From Bacillus atrophaeus (GTDB lineage: Bacteria; Bacillota; Bacilli; Bacillales; Bacillaceae), in assembly GCF_001584335.1 (NCBI RefSeq), contig NZ_LSBB01000020.1, positions 124,001-188,000 on the forward strand: 64,000 nucleotides of DNA, in the 5' to 3' direction. The notes below the pieces were generated by a model. It saw only the letters and a program-made list of their open reading frames with translations, did not search any database and was not told the DNA's origin. Within the stretch, counting starts at the first letter, position 1. The number at the start of each line of letters is the position of its first letter. The position numbers and the translations under genes were made by a program. Positions 17,658 through 28,777 of the stretch are shown here, one piece after another.

Positions 17658-19055
17658 TCAAAGAATAAAAATGGCTGCCGCCGTGGTTGCCAATAAACCG
17701 ATGACAACGGGAAAGAAGTTTTTTCTCGCCAGTTCAAACGGGTCTACTTTACAAATCGCCGCGGCGGGGATGAGTGCCCACGGTATCAGCGTTCCGCCTC
17801 CGACCCAAATGGCGGAAATTTGCCCGAGTGCCGTTAAGACTGCGGGATCGGCATGTAAGGCGGCCGAAAAAAGCTTGGCGATGGAACCGTTGAGAGAAAT
17901 GCCTGAAAAGCCTGAGCCGTCAAGGCCCGTCACTGCACCAACGGCAGTAAGAGTGATGGCGGCAAATTCCTTAGACATGGGAATAGCGTGAGATAAGGCA
18001 AAACCGAGGTCATTGACGATCCCGTCAGATCCTTCGGGAAGAGGGGTGCCGAGTATATGCTTAAAGCCTGAGTCGCCAAGATAAAAGAAAGCGGCAATCG
18101 GTATGACAGGGCCAAACACCTTAAAACCGAATTGGAAGCCTTCAATAAAATATCCGGTGATTTTTTCAAGGCTTTTTTGTTTGTAGACGATGAAATGGAC
18201 AGTCATTAATATCATAATCGCCGAACCGCCAATCAATGCCGTGGCATCGTTGCCTTGTAGGTCAAGGATCAGCATGCAGCCGATATCAGCCAGAAAAACA
18301 ATGGGAATAAAGAGAGCCAGCGCCGTTCTCAGGCGTCTCGGCAAATACATCTCGGTATTTTCATTTGCAGGGGAAGGCAGGACGGAAGCTGTTTTCAGTT
18401 TTGTCTTGTTTTGTTTTCTTTGATCACGCAGGATGATGATAAAGGCTGCGACTGTTGTAGTAAGGCCCATGATAAGGACGAGCGGGATGCTTGCCGACAT
18501 CACATCATGTACAGGAATTCCGGCTGCATCAGCAGTAAGCTTCGGGGCCGCCTGAATGACAAAATCACCAGAGAGGGCAAAACCGTGGCCAAACAAATTC
18601 ATCGACATGGCGGCCGCAATGGGAGAAAGGCCGGCGCGGATGGCGGCGGGAAGCAATATTGCTCCGATTAACGCCACTCCCGGAGAAGGCCAGAAAAACA
18701 GCGAAATGGCAAACATAAGTCCGCCAATGAGCCAATAGGCGATAACTGGGCCTTTGATCAGCCGTGCAAAAGGAGAAATCATCGCATCATTTATCCCGGT
18801 TTTCGTTAAGATCTCACTCATCGAAACAATAAAGCAAATGATGAAAATAGTAGGAAGCAATTCTGACGCCGCATAAATGAAACTATGAAATAAACTGCTG
18901 ACAGACGCATGAAGCGATTGTGTGGCCAATAATGAAATCGTAAAAATACCCGCCAACGAAATGAAGGTCGTATCTTTTCTTAACAGCATAAAAAGGATAA
19001 TAGCCCCTATGAAAAGCACATATAAAACATGAATCGACATGCCCGTGACTTCCAT
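17658..19055 (-). CDS. yhfA: YhfA, ion-transporter-superfamily permease
   Basis: The 465-residue integral membrane protein has about 12 hydrophobic segments, starting MEVTGMSIHVLYVLFIGAIILFMLL. It contains small-residue-rich re-entrant-like motifs (ASELLPTIFIICFIVSMSEI, GLDGSGFSGISLNGSIAKLF and AIWVGGGTLIPWALIPAAAI) found in dicarboxylate/gluconate-type carriers of the IT superfamily. The substrate is unknown. The ATG at 19055 has CGGAGTGATC. It lies next to yhaA, which could supply an acid or amino acid, but this is only proximity. I see no clear terminator at its 3' end. Confidence 0.82.
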   Translation of the reverse strand: MEVTGMSIHVLYVLFIGAIILFMLLRKDTTFISLAGIFTISLLATQSLHASVSSLFHSFIYAASELLPTIFIICFIVSMSEILTKTGINDAMISPFARLIKGPVIAYWLIGGLMFAISLFFWPSPGVALIGAILLPAAIRAGLSPIAAAMSMNLFGHGFALSGDFVIQAAPKLTADAAGIPVHDVMSASIPLVLIMGLTTTVAAFIIILRDQRKQNKTKLKTASVLPSPANENTEMYLPRRLRTALALFIPIVFLADIGCMLILDLQGNDATALIGGSAIMILMTVHFIVYKQKSLEKITGYFIEGFQFGFKVFGPVIPIAAFFYLGDSGFKHILGTPLPEGSDGIVNDLGFALSHAIPMSKEFAAITLTAVGAVTGLDGSGFSGISLNGSIAKLFSAALHADPAVLTALGQISAIWVGGGTLIPWALIPAAAICKVDPFELARKNFFPVVIGLLATTAAAIFIL

Positions 19056-19172
19056 TCAGATCACTCCGTTTATATTCCGCTTTGCTACAGAATATTCATA
19101 GGCGGGCATATGGTGCAAAGCTGTATCATAGGGAAGAATGTCATTTCCAAGGAAATAATGGGCGGAAACACG

Positions 19173-19199
19173 AAAAAAACTGCCGGAAAAATCCGGCAG

Positions 19200-19200
<1 letters not shown>
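19173..19200 (-). terminator. Terminator after hmoB
   Basis: On the minus strand CTGCCGGA and TCCGGCAG form a perfect 8-bp stem with a four-base loop and T7. It begins at the hmoB stop. Confidence 0.9.
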
Positions 19201-19748
<548 letters not shown>

Positions 19749-19821
19749 CTATTGGCGACTCATTCAAACATAATTCGAAACAAATTTTCCCATACTACAC
19801 GTAGAAAGGCGAGGTGAGTTT

Positions 19822-21963
19822 ATGTTCAAGAAGAAAAAGAGAATCATCATTCCTTTATTCATTTTAGCTGTAACCGCTTTTCTCGCTTTAATAGGATACA
19901 TTTCAATTATTTTTCTCGGCCATTATGTTATTGATGAAAAGAAGCTTATTCTTCATGCTTCATCTAAAATAGTTGATCAAAACGGCGATGAAGTTGCGAG
20001 TCTTTACACTGAAAACCGCGAGCCTGTCACTTTTGACGATATACCGAAGCATGTCAGCAAAGCATTTGTGGCTGTTGAGGATAAACGATTCTACGAGCAT
20101 CATGGAATTGATTTGCAGTCTGTCGGAAGGGCGGTTTACCGTGATATCTTAGCGGGAGGCAAGGTGGAAGGCGGAAGCACCATCACGCAGCAGCTTGCCA
20201 AAAACATCTTTTTGACTAATGACAAGACATTTTTAAGAAAAACAAAAGAAGTGATTATTGCCATAAATCTTGAACGGGATTACAGCAAGGATAAGCTGCT
20301 TGAAATGTATTTAAACCAGCTTTATTTCGGGCACGGCGTATACGGCATTCAAGCGGCATCACACTATTATTTCAATAAAGAGGTTAAGGATTTAACGGTG
20401 TCAGAAGGCGCTGTACTGGCGGCCATTCCTAAGGCGCCGTCTACTTATTCGCCAATCTTGCACCCTGACAAAAACAAAGAGCGCCGTGATACCATTCTCA
20501 GCATGATGAATGAACAAGGCATTATCAGCGCAAAGGAAGCGGTCAGAGCCCAAGGTCAAACCCTAGGGCTGCACATCAAGAAAAAATCTGAAACGCCGTG
20601 GTTTGACAGTTACATTGACCTTGTAATGAAAGAAGCGGAGACGAAGTATTCCATCTCCGGAGAACAGCTTCTTCAAGGCGGCTATACGATTAAAGTGCCG
20701 CTTGATTCCAAACTTCAAAAAACAGCCTATACGCTCATGAAGGAATCCCGTTATTATCCGGGAACGGATGAGAACGCCGAGGGAAGCGCGGTGTTCATCA
20801 ATAACAAAACAGGCGGTGTAAAAGCGGCGATCGGCGGGAGAGAATATACATCCCGGGGTTATAACCGCGTAACAGCGGTGCGGCAGCCCGGTTCTACTTT
20901 TAAACCGCTGGCGGTATACGGGCCGGCCATGCAAGAAAAGAAGTTTAAGCCCTATTCACTTCTTCAGGATGAAATGAAAACGTATGGAGATTACACGCCG
21001 AAAAACTATGACGGACAGTACGGGGGAGAGGTGACTATGTCAGATGCCATTACCTACAGCAAAAACGCTCCCGCTGTCTGGACATTAAACGAAGTCGGAA
21101 TTGAAACCGCCAAATCTTATTTAAAAGCAAACGGCATTGATATACCTGACGACGGTCTGGCGCTTGCGCTGGGCGGTTTGGAAAAGGGCGTTTCGCCGCT
21201 TCAACTTGCCGGCGCTTTTCATACCTTTGCAGCCGGAGGAACCTATACAGAACCATTTTTCATCACAAAAATAACAGATGAAGACGGTGAAACTGTAGCC
21301 GGCCATAAAGAGTCCGCGAAACGGGTATTCAGCAAACAAACCGCTTGGAATATGACAAGAATGCTTCAGCAGGTCGTGAAAAAAGGCACCGCGACGTCAG
21401 GGGTCTATCATGGCGATCTGGCGGGGAAAACAGGGACTACATCTTTTACTGAAATCCAGGGCGCGACAAAAGACGCTTGGTTTGCCGGCTATACGCCAGA
21501 TACTGCAGGAACCGTTTGGATGGGCTATGATAAAACTGATAAAAACCATTATTTAAAAGGGGGAAGCTCTTATCCGACAAGACTGTTTAAGGATATTTTG
21601 ACACAGGCCGGCGAGAATGGATCTGCATTCAGCAAACCGGACAAAGTGAAAGAACTGGAAAGCCCGATTGTGCTGGAACCGGTAAAAACAGTAACCGCTG
21701 ATTATACGTTTAAAGCGGCGGGGTTGTTTACAGTTGTATTAAAGTGGGACGCTCAAGAGGATAAGAGAGTGGTTTACAGGATATATGTGAAAAAAGACGG
21801 CGAGGAAACGCTCCTTGATTCAACCGAAGGGAAAAACAGCTATGACATTCCTTATGCCAACTTGTTCTCAGGCGCTTCATATAAAATTGTGCCTTATAAT
21901 ACACAGACGAAAAAAGAAGGGGAAGGCACCGATTACGTTCAGCCCAAATTATTTTCCTCTTAA
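19822..21963 (+). CDS. pbpF: PbpF, class A penicillin-binding protein 2C
   Basis: The 713-residue peptidoglycan synthase has an N-terminal cytoplasmic KKKKR stretch and one membrane anchor (IIIPLFILAVTAFLALIGYI, 8-27). The glycosyltransferase domain shows EDKRFYEHHG and GGSTITQQLAKN. The transpeptidase domain has the serine in GSTFKP, YSKNAP and KTGTT. A C-terminal beta domain resembling fibronectin type III (from about residue 615) follows. In B. subtilis PbpF is made mainly in the forespore. The ATG at 19822 has GCGAGGTGAG. Confidence 0.95.
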   Translation: MFKKKKRIIIPLFILAVTAFLALIGYISIIFLGHYVIDEKKLILHASSKIVDQNGDEVASLYTENREPVTFDDIPKHVSKAFVAVEDKRFYEHHGIDLQSVGRAVYRDILAGGKVEGGSTITQQLAKNIFLTNDKTFLRKTKEVIIAINLERDYSKDKLLEMYLNQLYFGHGVYGIQAASHYYFNKEVKDLTVSEGAVLAAIPKAPSTYSPILHPDKNKERRDTILSMMNEQGIISAKEAVRAQGQTLGLHIKKKSETPWFDSYIDLVMKEAETKYSISGEQLLQGGYTIKVPLDSKLQKTAYTLMKESRYYPGTDENAEGSAVFINNKTGGVKAAIGGREYTSRGYNRVTAVRQPGSTFKPLAVYGPAMQEKKFKPYSLLQDEMKTYGDYTPKNYDGQYGGEVTMSDAITYSKNAPAVWTLNEVGIETAKSYLKANGIDIPDDGLALALGGLEKGVSPLQLAGAFHTFAAGGTYTEPFFITKITDEDGETVAGHKESAKRVFSKQTAWNMTRMLQQVVKKGTATSGVYHGDLAGKTGTTSFTEIQGATKDAWFAGYTPDTAGTVWMGYDKTDKNHYLKGGSSYPTRLFKDILTQAGENGSAFSKPDKVKELESPIVLEPVKTVTADYTFKAAGLFTVVLKWDAQEDKRVVYRIYVKKDGEETLLDSTEGKNSYDIPYANLFSGASYKIVPYNTQTKKEGEGTDYVQPKLFSS

Positions 21964-22084
21964 TGAATTCGGCGATTTTTTGAACTTTGCGCTTCATTTA
22001 TATACCATTCGCATAAAACAAGGTATAGTGTAATGAGCGATGAATACGAACGTATGGTTGCAGGATGAAAGGTGGAAATGAGAG

Positions 22085-23140
22085 ATGAGTAAAGCATTTA
22101 ATGAGACATTATTAAAAGCAGCACGCGGCGGGAAAGCAGATCATGTGCCTGTTTGGTATATGAGACAGGCAGGGCGTTCACAGCCTGAATATCGGGCGCT
22201 TAAGGAAAAATACGGTTTGGTCGAAATTACGCATCAGCCTGAGCTGTGCGCATATGTGACAAGGCTTCCCGTCGAGCAGTACGGCGTCGATGCCGCAATC
22301 CTTTATAAAGACATTATGACCCCTCTTCCGTATATCGGGGTTGATGTGGAAATAAAAAACGGTATCGGGCCAGTCATTGATAATCCGGTCCGGTCGTTAC
22401 AGGATATCGAAAAGCTTGGCGTGCTGGAGCCTGAACAGGATGTTCCTTACGTGCTTGAAACGATTCGGCTACTCGTAAATGAGCAGCTGAACGTTCCGCT
22501 CATCGGTTTCTCAGGTGCACCTTTTACACTGGCCAGTTATATGATCGAAGGCGGTCCGTCAAAAAACTATAATAAAACAAAAGCATTCATGTACAGTATG
22601 CCGGACGCGTGGAATCAGCTGATGAATAAGCTGGCTGACATGATTATTGTGTATGCCAAAGCGCAGATTAAGGCAGGCGCAAAAGCCTTTCAAATTTTTG
22701 ATTCATGGGTCGGCGCGCTGAATCAGGCGGATTACCGCACGTATATCAAACCTGTCATGAATAGAATATTCACCGAGCTTGCTGATCAAAATGTACCGCT
22801 TATCATGCACGGTGTCGGCGCAAGCCATTTAGCGTCAGATTGGCATGATCTCCCGCTTGATGTCGTCGGCCTGGACTGGAGATTGGGCGTTGATGAAGCC
22901 AGGGCTCAAGGGATCACCAAAACGGTTCAAGGCAATCTGGACCCTTCGATCCTGCTGGCCCCATGGGACGTTATTGAGAAGAAAGCAAAAGATATACTTG
23001 ACCAAGGCATGAAATCTGACAGCTTTATTTTCAACCTTGGACACGGGGTTTTCCCCGATGTCAGCCCTGACGTTTTGAAGAAGCTGACATCGTTTGTTCA
23101 TGAGTATTCTCATGAGCAGAAAATGGGGCAATATTCCTGA
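22085..23140 (+). CDS. hemE: HemE, uroporphyrinogen III decarboxylase
   Basis: HemE removes four acetate carboxyl groups from uroporphyrinogen III to give coproporphyrinogen III. The 351-residue protein has the signature [10 protein letters not shown] near 20-29 and, later, [17 protein letters not shown]. The ATG at 22085 has AAAGGTGGAAATGAG. It is the first gene of hemE-hemH-hemY, with gaps of 70 and 21 bases, the late part of the coproporphyrin-dependent heme pathway of Gram-positive bacteria. Confidence 0.97.
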   Translation: MSKAFNETLLKAARGGKADHVPVWYMRQAGRSQPEYRALKEKYGLVEITHQPELCAYVTRLPVEQYGVDAAILYKDIMTPLPYIGVDVEIKNGIGPVIDNPVRSLQDIEKLGVLEPEQDVPYVLETIRLLVNEQLNVPLIGFSGAPFTLASYMIEGGPSKNYNKTKAFMYSMPDAWNQLMNKLADMIIVYAKAQIKAGAKAFQIFDSWVGALNQADYRTYIKPVMNRIFTELADQNVPLIMHGVGASHLASDWHDLPLDVVGLDWRLGVDEARAQGITKTVQGNLDPSILLAPWDVIEKKAKDILDQGMKSDSFIFNLGHGVFPDVSPDVLKKLTSFVHEYSHEQKMGQYS

Positions 23141-23210
23141 GCATATCCTTTGGTATCTCGCCAAAAGCCTGTCAAAATTATGTTAGATCATCTAAAGAGG
23201 GTGTTAAACA

Positions 23211-24143
23211 GTGAGTAAGAAGAAAATGGGGCTTCTCGTTATGGCGTACGGCACGCCTTATAAAGAAGAAGATATAGAACGTTATTATACACATATCAGA
23301 AGAGGCAGAAAGCCGGAACCCGACATGCTTCAAGATTTAAAAGACAGATATGAAGCCATCGGGGGCATTTCGCCGCTTGCAAAAATTACGCAGGAACAAG
23401 CTGAAAAGCTTGAGCAGCATTTGAACAGCATCCAGAATGATGTCACATTCCAAGTTTACATCGGGCTGAAACATATCGAACCGTTTATTGAAGACGCGGT
23501 AGCCGCAATGCATAAAGACGGTATTACGGAAGCGGTGAGCCTTGTGCTTGCTCCGCATTTTTCCACATTCAGTGTTCAGTCTTATAATAAACGTGCGAAG
23601 GAAGAAGCCGAAAAGCTTGGCGGATTAACGATCACCTCTGTTGAAAGCTGGTATGACGAACCGAAATTCGTGTCATATTGGACAAATCAAGTTAAAGATA
23701 CGTACGAAGCGATGCCGAAAGAGGAAAGAGACAAAGCCGTACTGATCGTTTCCGCGCACAGCCTTCCTGAAAAAATCAAGGAGTTTGGCGACCCTTATCC
23801 CGACCAGCTTCATGAATCAGCAAAAATGATTGCTGAAGGAGCCGGCGTTTCCGAATATGCCGTAGGCTGGCAAAGTGAAGGAAACACGCCTGATCCGTGG
23901 CTCGGTCCGGATGTACAGGATTTAACACGCGACTTGTATGAACAAAAAGGCTACAAAGCATTTGTGTATGTGCCTGTGGGATTTGTCGCTGATCATTTAG
24001 AAGTGCTGTATGACAATGATTATGAGTGCAAAGTCGTAACAGACGATATCGGCGCCAGCTACTACCGGCCGGAAATGCCAAACGCAAAGCCTGAATTCAT
24101 TGATGCTTTAGCAACTGTAGTATTGAAAAAAATTGGGGAATAA
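23211..24143 (+). CDS. hemH: HemH (CpfC), coproporphyrin III ferrochelatase
   Basis: The 310-residue cytosolic enzyme inserts ferrous iron into coproporphyrin III. The metal-handling residues of the B. subtilis enzyme are conserved in number: H183 (in [10 protein letters not shown]) and E264 (in [10 protein letters not shown]). It starts at GTG 23211 with AAAGAGGGTG upstream. It is the second gene of the hem operon; family members of this length lack the 2Fe-2S tail of other ferrochelatases. Confidence 0.96.
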   Translation: MSKKKMGLLVMAYGTPYKEEDIERYYTHIRRGRKPEPDMLQDLKDRYEAIGGISPLAKITQEQAEKLEQHLNSIQNDVTFQVYIGLKHIEPFIEDAVAAMHKDGITEAVSLVLAPHFSTFSVQSYNKRAKEEAEKLGGLTITSVESWYDEPKFVSYWTNQVKDTYEAMPKEERDKAVLIVSAHSLPEKIKEFGDPYPDQLHESAKMIAEGAGVSEYAVGWQSEGNTPDPWLGPDVQDLTRDLYEQKGYKAFVYVPVGFVADHLEVLYDNDYECKVVTDDIGASYYRPEMPNAKPEFIDALATVVLKKIGE

Positions 24144-24164
24144 AAGTTAAAGAAGGCGATTGAA

Positions 24165-25577
24165 ATGAGTGACGGCAAAAAGCATCTTGTCATCATCGGC
24201 GGCGGCATCACGGGATTGGCCTCCGCCTTCTATATGGAAAAAGAAATCAGAGAGAAAAATTTGCCTCTTTCTGTGACGTTAGTCGAAGCAAGCCCGAGAG
24301 TTGGCGGAAAAATTCAAACGGCCCGCAAGGACGGTTATATTATTGAAAGAGGGCCGGACTCATTTTTAGAAAGAAAAAAAAGCGCACCGGAGCTTGTCAA
24401 AGATTTAGGCCTTGAGCATTTGCTTGTCAACAATGCGACGGGGCAGTCTTATGTGCTGGTTAACGAAACGCTTCACCCGATGCCAAAGGGCGCTGTTATG
24501 GGCATACCTACTAAAATAGCGCCATTTATGTCTACCGGCTTATTTTCATTTTCCGGCAAAGCGCGCGCGGCTATGGATTTCGTTTTGCCCGCAAGCAAGC
24601 CGAAGGAAGATCAGTCCCTGGGTGAATTCTTCCGCAGGCGTGTCGGTGACGAAGTTGTTGAAAATTTGATTGAGCCGTTATTATCCGGCATTTATGCGGG
24701 TGACATTGACAGGCTCAGCCTGATGTCGACGTTCCCGCAGTTTTATCAGACCGAACAAAAGCACAGAAGCTTGATCCTCGGCATGAAAAAAACAAGGCCT
24801 CAGGGCTCCGGACAGCAGTTAACGGCTAAAAAACAAGGGCAATTCCAAACCTTAAAGACCGGCTTGCAGACACTCGTCGAAGAGCTGGAAAACCAGCTGA
24901 AGCTGACGAAGGTATACAAGGGTACAAAAGTAACCAATATCAGCCGCGGGGAAAAGGGCTGCTCCATCGCTCTTGATAACGGGATGACGCTGGATGCCGA
25001 TGCCGCGATTGTGACCTCACCGCACAAATCGGCTGCCGGAATGTTTCCGGATCTGCCAGCTGTCAGCCAGTTAAAAGACATGCACTCTACCTCTGTGGCG
25101 AATGTCGCGCTTGGCTTTCCACAAGAGGCTGTCCAAATGGAACATGAAGGAACGGGTTTTGTCATCTCAAGAAACAGTGATTTTTCAATAACGGCCTGTA
25201 CTTGGACGAATAAAAAATGGCCGCACTCTGCTCCGGAAGGCAAAACGCTCCTCAGGGCTTATGTCGGAAAAGCGGGTGATGAATCAATCGTCGAACTGTC
25301 TGATAATGAGATTATCAAAATTGTATTAGAAGACCTAAAGAAAGTCATGAAAATCAAAGGCGAACCTGAAATGACGTGCGTCACACGCTGGAATGAGAGT
25401 ATGCCCCAATATCATGTCGGCCACAAACAGCGTATAAAAAAAGTGCGCGAAGCACTGGCTGCTTCCTATCCGGGAGTTTACATGACGGGCGCTTCATTCG
25501 AAGGCGTTGGGATTCCGGACTGTATCGACCAAGGGAAAAGCGCCGTTTCAGACGTACTTGCTTATTTATTCGAATGA
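24165..25577 (+). CDS. hemY: HemY (CgoX), coproporphyrinogen III oxidase, FAD enzyme
   Basis: The 470-residue flavoprotein has an N-terminal dinucleotide-binding fold IIGGGITGLASAFYMEK with VEASPRVGGKIQT, and the C-terminal GVGIPDCIDQGKSAV FAD-binding stretch. It oxidises coproporphyrinogen III to coproporphyrin III, the step before HemH. Its SD (AAGAAGGCGAT) is modest. It is the last gene of the operon and ends at a strong terminator; the yhgD operon follows. Confidence 0.95.
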   Translation: MSDGKKHLVIIGGGITGLASAFYMEKEIREKNLPLSVTLVEASPRVGGKIQTARKDGYIIERGPDSFLERKKSAPELVKDLGLEHLLVNNATGQSYVLVNETLHPMPKGAVMGIPTKIAPFMSTGLFSFSGKARAAMDFVLPASKPKEDQSLGEFFRRRVGDEVVENLIEPLLSGIYAGDIDRLSLMSTFPQFYQTEQKHRSLILGMKKTRPQGSGQQLTAKKQGQFQTLKTGLQTLVEELENQLKLTKVYKGTKVTNISRGEKGCSIALDNGMTLDADAAIVTSPHKSAAGMFPDLPAVSQLKDMHSTSVANVALGFPQEAVQMEHEGTGFVISRNSDFSITACTWTNKKWPHSAPEGKTLLRAYVGKAGDESIVELSDNEIIKIVLEDLKKVMKIKGEPEMTCVTRWNESMPQYHVGHKQRIKKVREALAASYPGVYMTGASFEGVGIPDCIDQGKSAVSDVLAYLFE

Positions 25578-25580
25578 TGA

Positions 25581-25607
25581 AATCCTCCTCTGCGGAGGAT
25601 TTTTTTT
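25581..25607 (+). terminator. Terminator of the hem operon
   Basis: AATCCTCC pairs with GGAGGATT around a five-base loop, followed by T8, three bases after the hemY stop. Confidence 0.9.
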
Positions 25608-25714
25608 ATGCTGATTTACATGTTCTCTCAGCATATGGGCAAACCAACACTACGTAAAAAATAATTGAATCTTTTAAGGCGTTATGTTAAATTATCTTAT
25701 GTACTTAATGACTA

Positions 25715-25734
25715 AATTGTTCAAACGGTCAATT
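25715..25734. promoter_or_regulatory. Candidate operator upstream of yhgD
   Basis: An imperfect inverted repeat, AATTG and CAATT arms with matching inner C/G, spans 20 bp about 17 bases before the yhgD start. TetR-type regulators usually bind such a site near their own gene. This is inferred from symmetry and position only. Confidence 0.4.
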
Positions 25735-25750
25735 CATTGAGGTGTAAAAC

Positions 25751-26323
25751 ATGTCCATAGATCGAAAAAAGCTTATATTGGATGCGGCAACAAAGTCTTT
25801 TACACAATTCGGCTATAAAGCGACCACAATGGATTTGGTAGCGAAGCTTGCGAATGTAGGAAAGGGAACCATCTACACTTTTTTTAAAAACAAGGAAGAG
25901 CTGTTTGACGACATTTTTTCTACGTTATTAAAAGAAATGAAGCAAACGGCGGACGAAGCGATGGACCCGGACCTGCCATTTCATGAAAATGTTCATCGGG
26001 CGCTGTTTGCGATTCTTGAATTTAGAAAAACACATCAGCTGACCATTAAGATCTTCCAAGAAAATGCTGAGATTGGTACAATGGCAGTTCAAGAGGTCAT
26101 TCAAAAGATGGAACGCATGATTCTTCTTTACATTACAAGAAAGATAGAAGCGGCCGTTCAGAGCGGTGAAATCAAACCGTGTGATCCCGAGCTGACCGCC
26201 TTTATTATGCTGAAGCTTTATATTGCCCTTATTTTTGATTGGGAAAAAAATCACCAGCCGCTCACAAAAGAAACGATTGCAGAGCTGCTGGAGTTGTATG
26301 TAGTGAAAGGATTGTCTACTTAG
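25751..26323 (+). CDS. yhgD: YhgD, TetR/AcrR-family transcriptional regulator
   Basis: The 190-residue protein has an N-terminal TetR helix-turn-helix (ILDAATKSFTQFGYKATTMD to VGKGTIYTFFKNKEELF, residues 8-52) and a helical ligand-binding domain with ISLAND-like aromatic and methionine-rich helices. The ATG at 25751 has TGAGGTG. It precedes yhgE with a small hairpin between, so it probably represses its own operon in response to a compound sensed or exported by YhgE. Confidence 0.9.
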   Translation: MSIDRKKLILDAATKSFTQFGYKATTMDLVAKLANVGKGTIYTFFKNKEELFDDIFSTLLKEMKQTADEAMDPDLPFHENVHRALFAILEFRKTHQLTIKIFQENAEIGTMAVQEVIQKMERMILLYITRKIEAAVQSGEIKPCDPELTAFIMLKLYIALIFDWEKNHQPLTKETIAELLELYVVKGLST

Positions 26324-26341
26324 ATAATCCTTCCTTTTTTA
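26308..26341 (+). terminator. Partial terminator between yhgD and yhgE
   Basis: AAGGATTGTCT and AGATAATCCTT form an imperfect stem followed by CCTTTTTT. No separate promoter for yhgE is obvious, so it may only reduce read-through. Confidence 0.5.
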
Positions 26342-26396
26342 GAGATTGGATGGCCGTTCCCGCGAATGAGTCAGTTTTAATTAGGAGGCATCAAGG

Positions 26397-28724
26397 ATGA
26401 GCACAATACGGAGTCAATGGAAAGACATCCTGACAAGTAAAAAGCTATTAATCCCCATTATCGCAATTTTGTTTGTTCCGCTGATTTACAGCGGGGTTTT
26501 CTTAAAGGCATATTGGGACCCTTACGGCACAGTCGATCAGCTCCCGGTTGTCGTGGTGAACCAAGACAAAGGGGAAAAATATGAAGGGAAAAATCTTCAG
26601 ATCGGCGATGACCTGGTAAAAGAATTAAAAGACAATGAAAATTTTGACTGGCACTTTTCAGACGATCTCGATCAATCTTTAAAGGACTTATTAAATCAAA
26701 AATACTATTTAGTTGTCGAGATTCCGGAAGATTTCTCAAAAAATGCCAGCACCGTGCTTGAGAAAAATCCGAAAAAACTGGATTTAAAGTACCATACGAA
26801 TGCCGGTTCGAACTATGTCGGAGCGACAATCAGCGAAAAGGCAATAGATAAGCTGAAAGCCTCTGTGTCAAAAGAAGTGACAAAGCAATACGCTGAAGTT
26901 ATTTTTGATAACTTTAAGGATATTGCCAAAGGTTTAGGCGACGCGAGCAGCGGAGCAAAGAAAATTGATGACGGTACAAAAGACGCGAAAAACGGAAGTT
27001 CGCAGCTGAAAGAGAATTTGGAGAAACTGACTGAGAGCACCGCAACCCTCAGTGATAAAACGAAACAGCTGTCAGACGGAGCGGCCAAAGTGACGAGCGG
27101 CATTAAAACGCTAGACAGCTCGTTAGGCAAATTCCAAGAAAGCAGTAATACTATCTATGAAAATGCTGGTCTACTTGCAGAAAAAACCGGTGAGCTGAGC
27201 GATGGCCTGAAACAAGGTTTAGACGGCCAACGCCAATTGCAAAAAAATATTCCGAATCTGACAAATGGACTCAATGAGATGAATCAGAAGGCTTTAGAGA
27301 CTTCTCAAAAAGTGACAGAGGCCGAAAAGTTCATTAATTCGATAGATACAAGCGGGCTCGAACAAGCAATTAAAAATCTTCAAGACACAGAAACAGAAGT
27401 GCAGAAATTCAGCAAACAACTGAAAGAGCTCGAACAAAATATTAAAAATCGTGATAAAGCATTAAAAAATATTATCAATTCAAGTAAATTTTTAACAGAT
27501 GAACAAAAAAGTCAATTAATCAATTCAGTCGATAACCAGCTTCCGAAGATTGATCTTCCCGATGTGGATAAGATTTTGAATCAGCTTCCTTCAGCAGGGA
27601 ATCTTCCTGATATCTCAGGTATAAAAAGTTCGCTGGAAGAAGTGAAAGCAAAAGTGCAGGAATTGAAGGCACTCCCTCAGGCCACGTCTAAGCTATATAA
27701 CGGAGCGGTCGACATTCAAAATGCCATTAACCAATTGGAGGAAGGAACAACTAAACTTTACACCGGAGCGCAAGCGATAAATGAAAATCAAAATAAACTG
27801 ACGGCAGGTATTGGCGAATACAATAAAAAGTTTGCTGAAGCAAAAGCCGGATCAAGTGAATTAGTCTCAGGGAGCTCCCAAGTGTCAGGCGGCCTGTTGA
27901 AGCTTTTAGACGGCACTAATCAGCTGCAAAACGGTTCTTCTCAGCTTGCCGAAGGATCAGGGTCGCTAGACAGCGGTCTTGGCAAACTGTTGGACGGAAC
28001 AGGCGAACTGTCAAATAAACTGAAGGATGCGGCTGATGAAACTGGAGATGTCAAAGCAGATGACAAGACATACAGCATGATTGCCGAACCGGTTGAGACA
28101 GACGATAATGCGATTCATTCCGTTCCTAACTACGGTACCGGATTAACCCCGTATATTTTATCTATGGGCTTGTATGTCGGAGGTTTGATGCTGACAGTCG
28201 TGTTCCCGCTAAAAGAAGCCTCAGGACGGCCGAGAAACGGCTTTGAATGGTTCTTCAGCAAGTTTAGCGTTATTGTGCTTGTCGGGGTGATTCAGGCCCT
28301 GATCGTGGCCACAGTGCTATTGAAAGGCTTGGGACTTGATGTAGAAAGCACCTGGAGATTTTATGTCTTTACCATCATTACAAGTCTCGCCTTCCTGTCA
28401 ATAATACAATTATTGGCGACGACGATGGGCAATCCGGGCCGATTTATTGCGGTCATCATTCTGGTGCTGCAGCTCGGAGCAAGCGGCGGAACATTCCCGT
28501 TAGAACTGCTCCCGAATTTCTATCAGGTCATCCACTGGGCATTGCCGATGACGTACAGCATTAATGGATTCAGGGCGGTTATCTCAAACGGAGATTTCGC
28601 TTACATGTGGCATCAGGCCGGTATATTACTCGGTATTGCTTTTGTGATGATCCTGTTAAGTATTACTTACTTTACAATCTTGAGCCGGAAAGAAAAAACA
28701 CCAACAGAGGATCAGCCGGCATAA
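26397..28724 (+). CDS. yhgE: YhgE, Pip-type membrane protein (phage-infection-protein family)
   Basis: The 775-residue protein has one N-terminal membrane segment (LLIPIIAILFVPLIYSGVFL, near 16-35), a long extracytoplasmic coiled-coil region rich in repeated GSSQL/DGTKQL/GAxxL units (about 190-560), and a C-terminal ABC-2-like membrane domain of about five segments from residue 580. Relatives include the lactococcal phage receptor Pip and the EsaA component of type VII secretion; the function here is unknown. SD TTAGGAGG precedes the ATG at 26397. It is co-transcribed with yhgD. Confidence 0.9.
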   Translation: MSTIRSQWKDILTSKKLLIPIIAILFVPLIYSGVFLKAYWDPYGTVDQLPVVVVNQDKGEKYEGKNLQIGDDLVKELKDNENFDWHFSDDLDQSLKDLLNQKYYLVVEIPEDFSKNASTVLEKNPKKLDLKYHTNAGSNYVGATISEKAIDKLKASVSKEVTKQYAEVIFDNFKDIAKGLGDASSGAKKIDDGTKDAKNGSSQLKENLEKLTESTATLSDKTKQLSDGAAKVTSGIKTLDSSLGKFQESSNTIYENAGLLAEKTGELSDGLKQGLDGQRQLQKNIPNLTNGLNEMNQKALETSQKVTEAEKFINSIDTSGLEQAIKNLQDTETEVQKFSKQLKELEQNIKNRDKALKNIINSSKFLTDEQKSQLINSVDNQLPKIDLPDVDKILNQLPSAGNLPDISGIKSSLEEVKAKVQELKALPQATSKLYNGAVDIQNAINQLEEGTTKLYTGAQAINENQNKLTAGIGEYNKKFAEAKAGSSELVSGSSQVSGGLLKLLDGTNQLQNGSSQLAEGSGSLDSGLGKLLDGTGELSNKLKDAADETGDVKADDKTYSMIAEPVETDDNAIHSVPNYGTGLTPYILSMGLYVGGLMLTVVFPLKEASGRPRNGFEWFFSKFSVIVLVGVIQALIVATVLLKGLGLDVESTWRFYVFTIITSLAFLSIIQLLATTMGNPGRFIAVIILVLQLGASGGTFPLELLPNFYQVIHWALPMTYSINGFRAVISNGDFAYMWHQAGILLGIAFVMILLSITYFTILSRKEKTPTEDQPA

Positions 28725-28733
28725 TGAAGCTTT

Positions 28734-28777
28734 AAAAAAAGAACTTGTTTCCGAACACGGAAACAAGTTCTTTTTTA
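28734..28777. terminator. Bidirectional terminator between yhgE and fabHB
   Basis: A perfect inverted repeat (AAAAAAGAACTTGTTTCCG...CGGAAACAAGTTCTTTTTT) with a four-base loop separates the convergent genes. Confidence 0.92.
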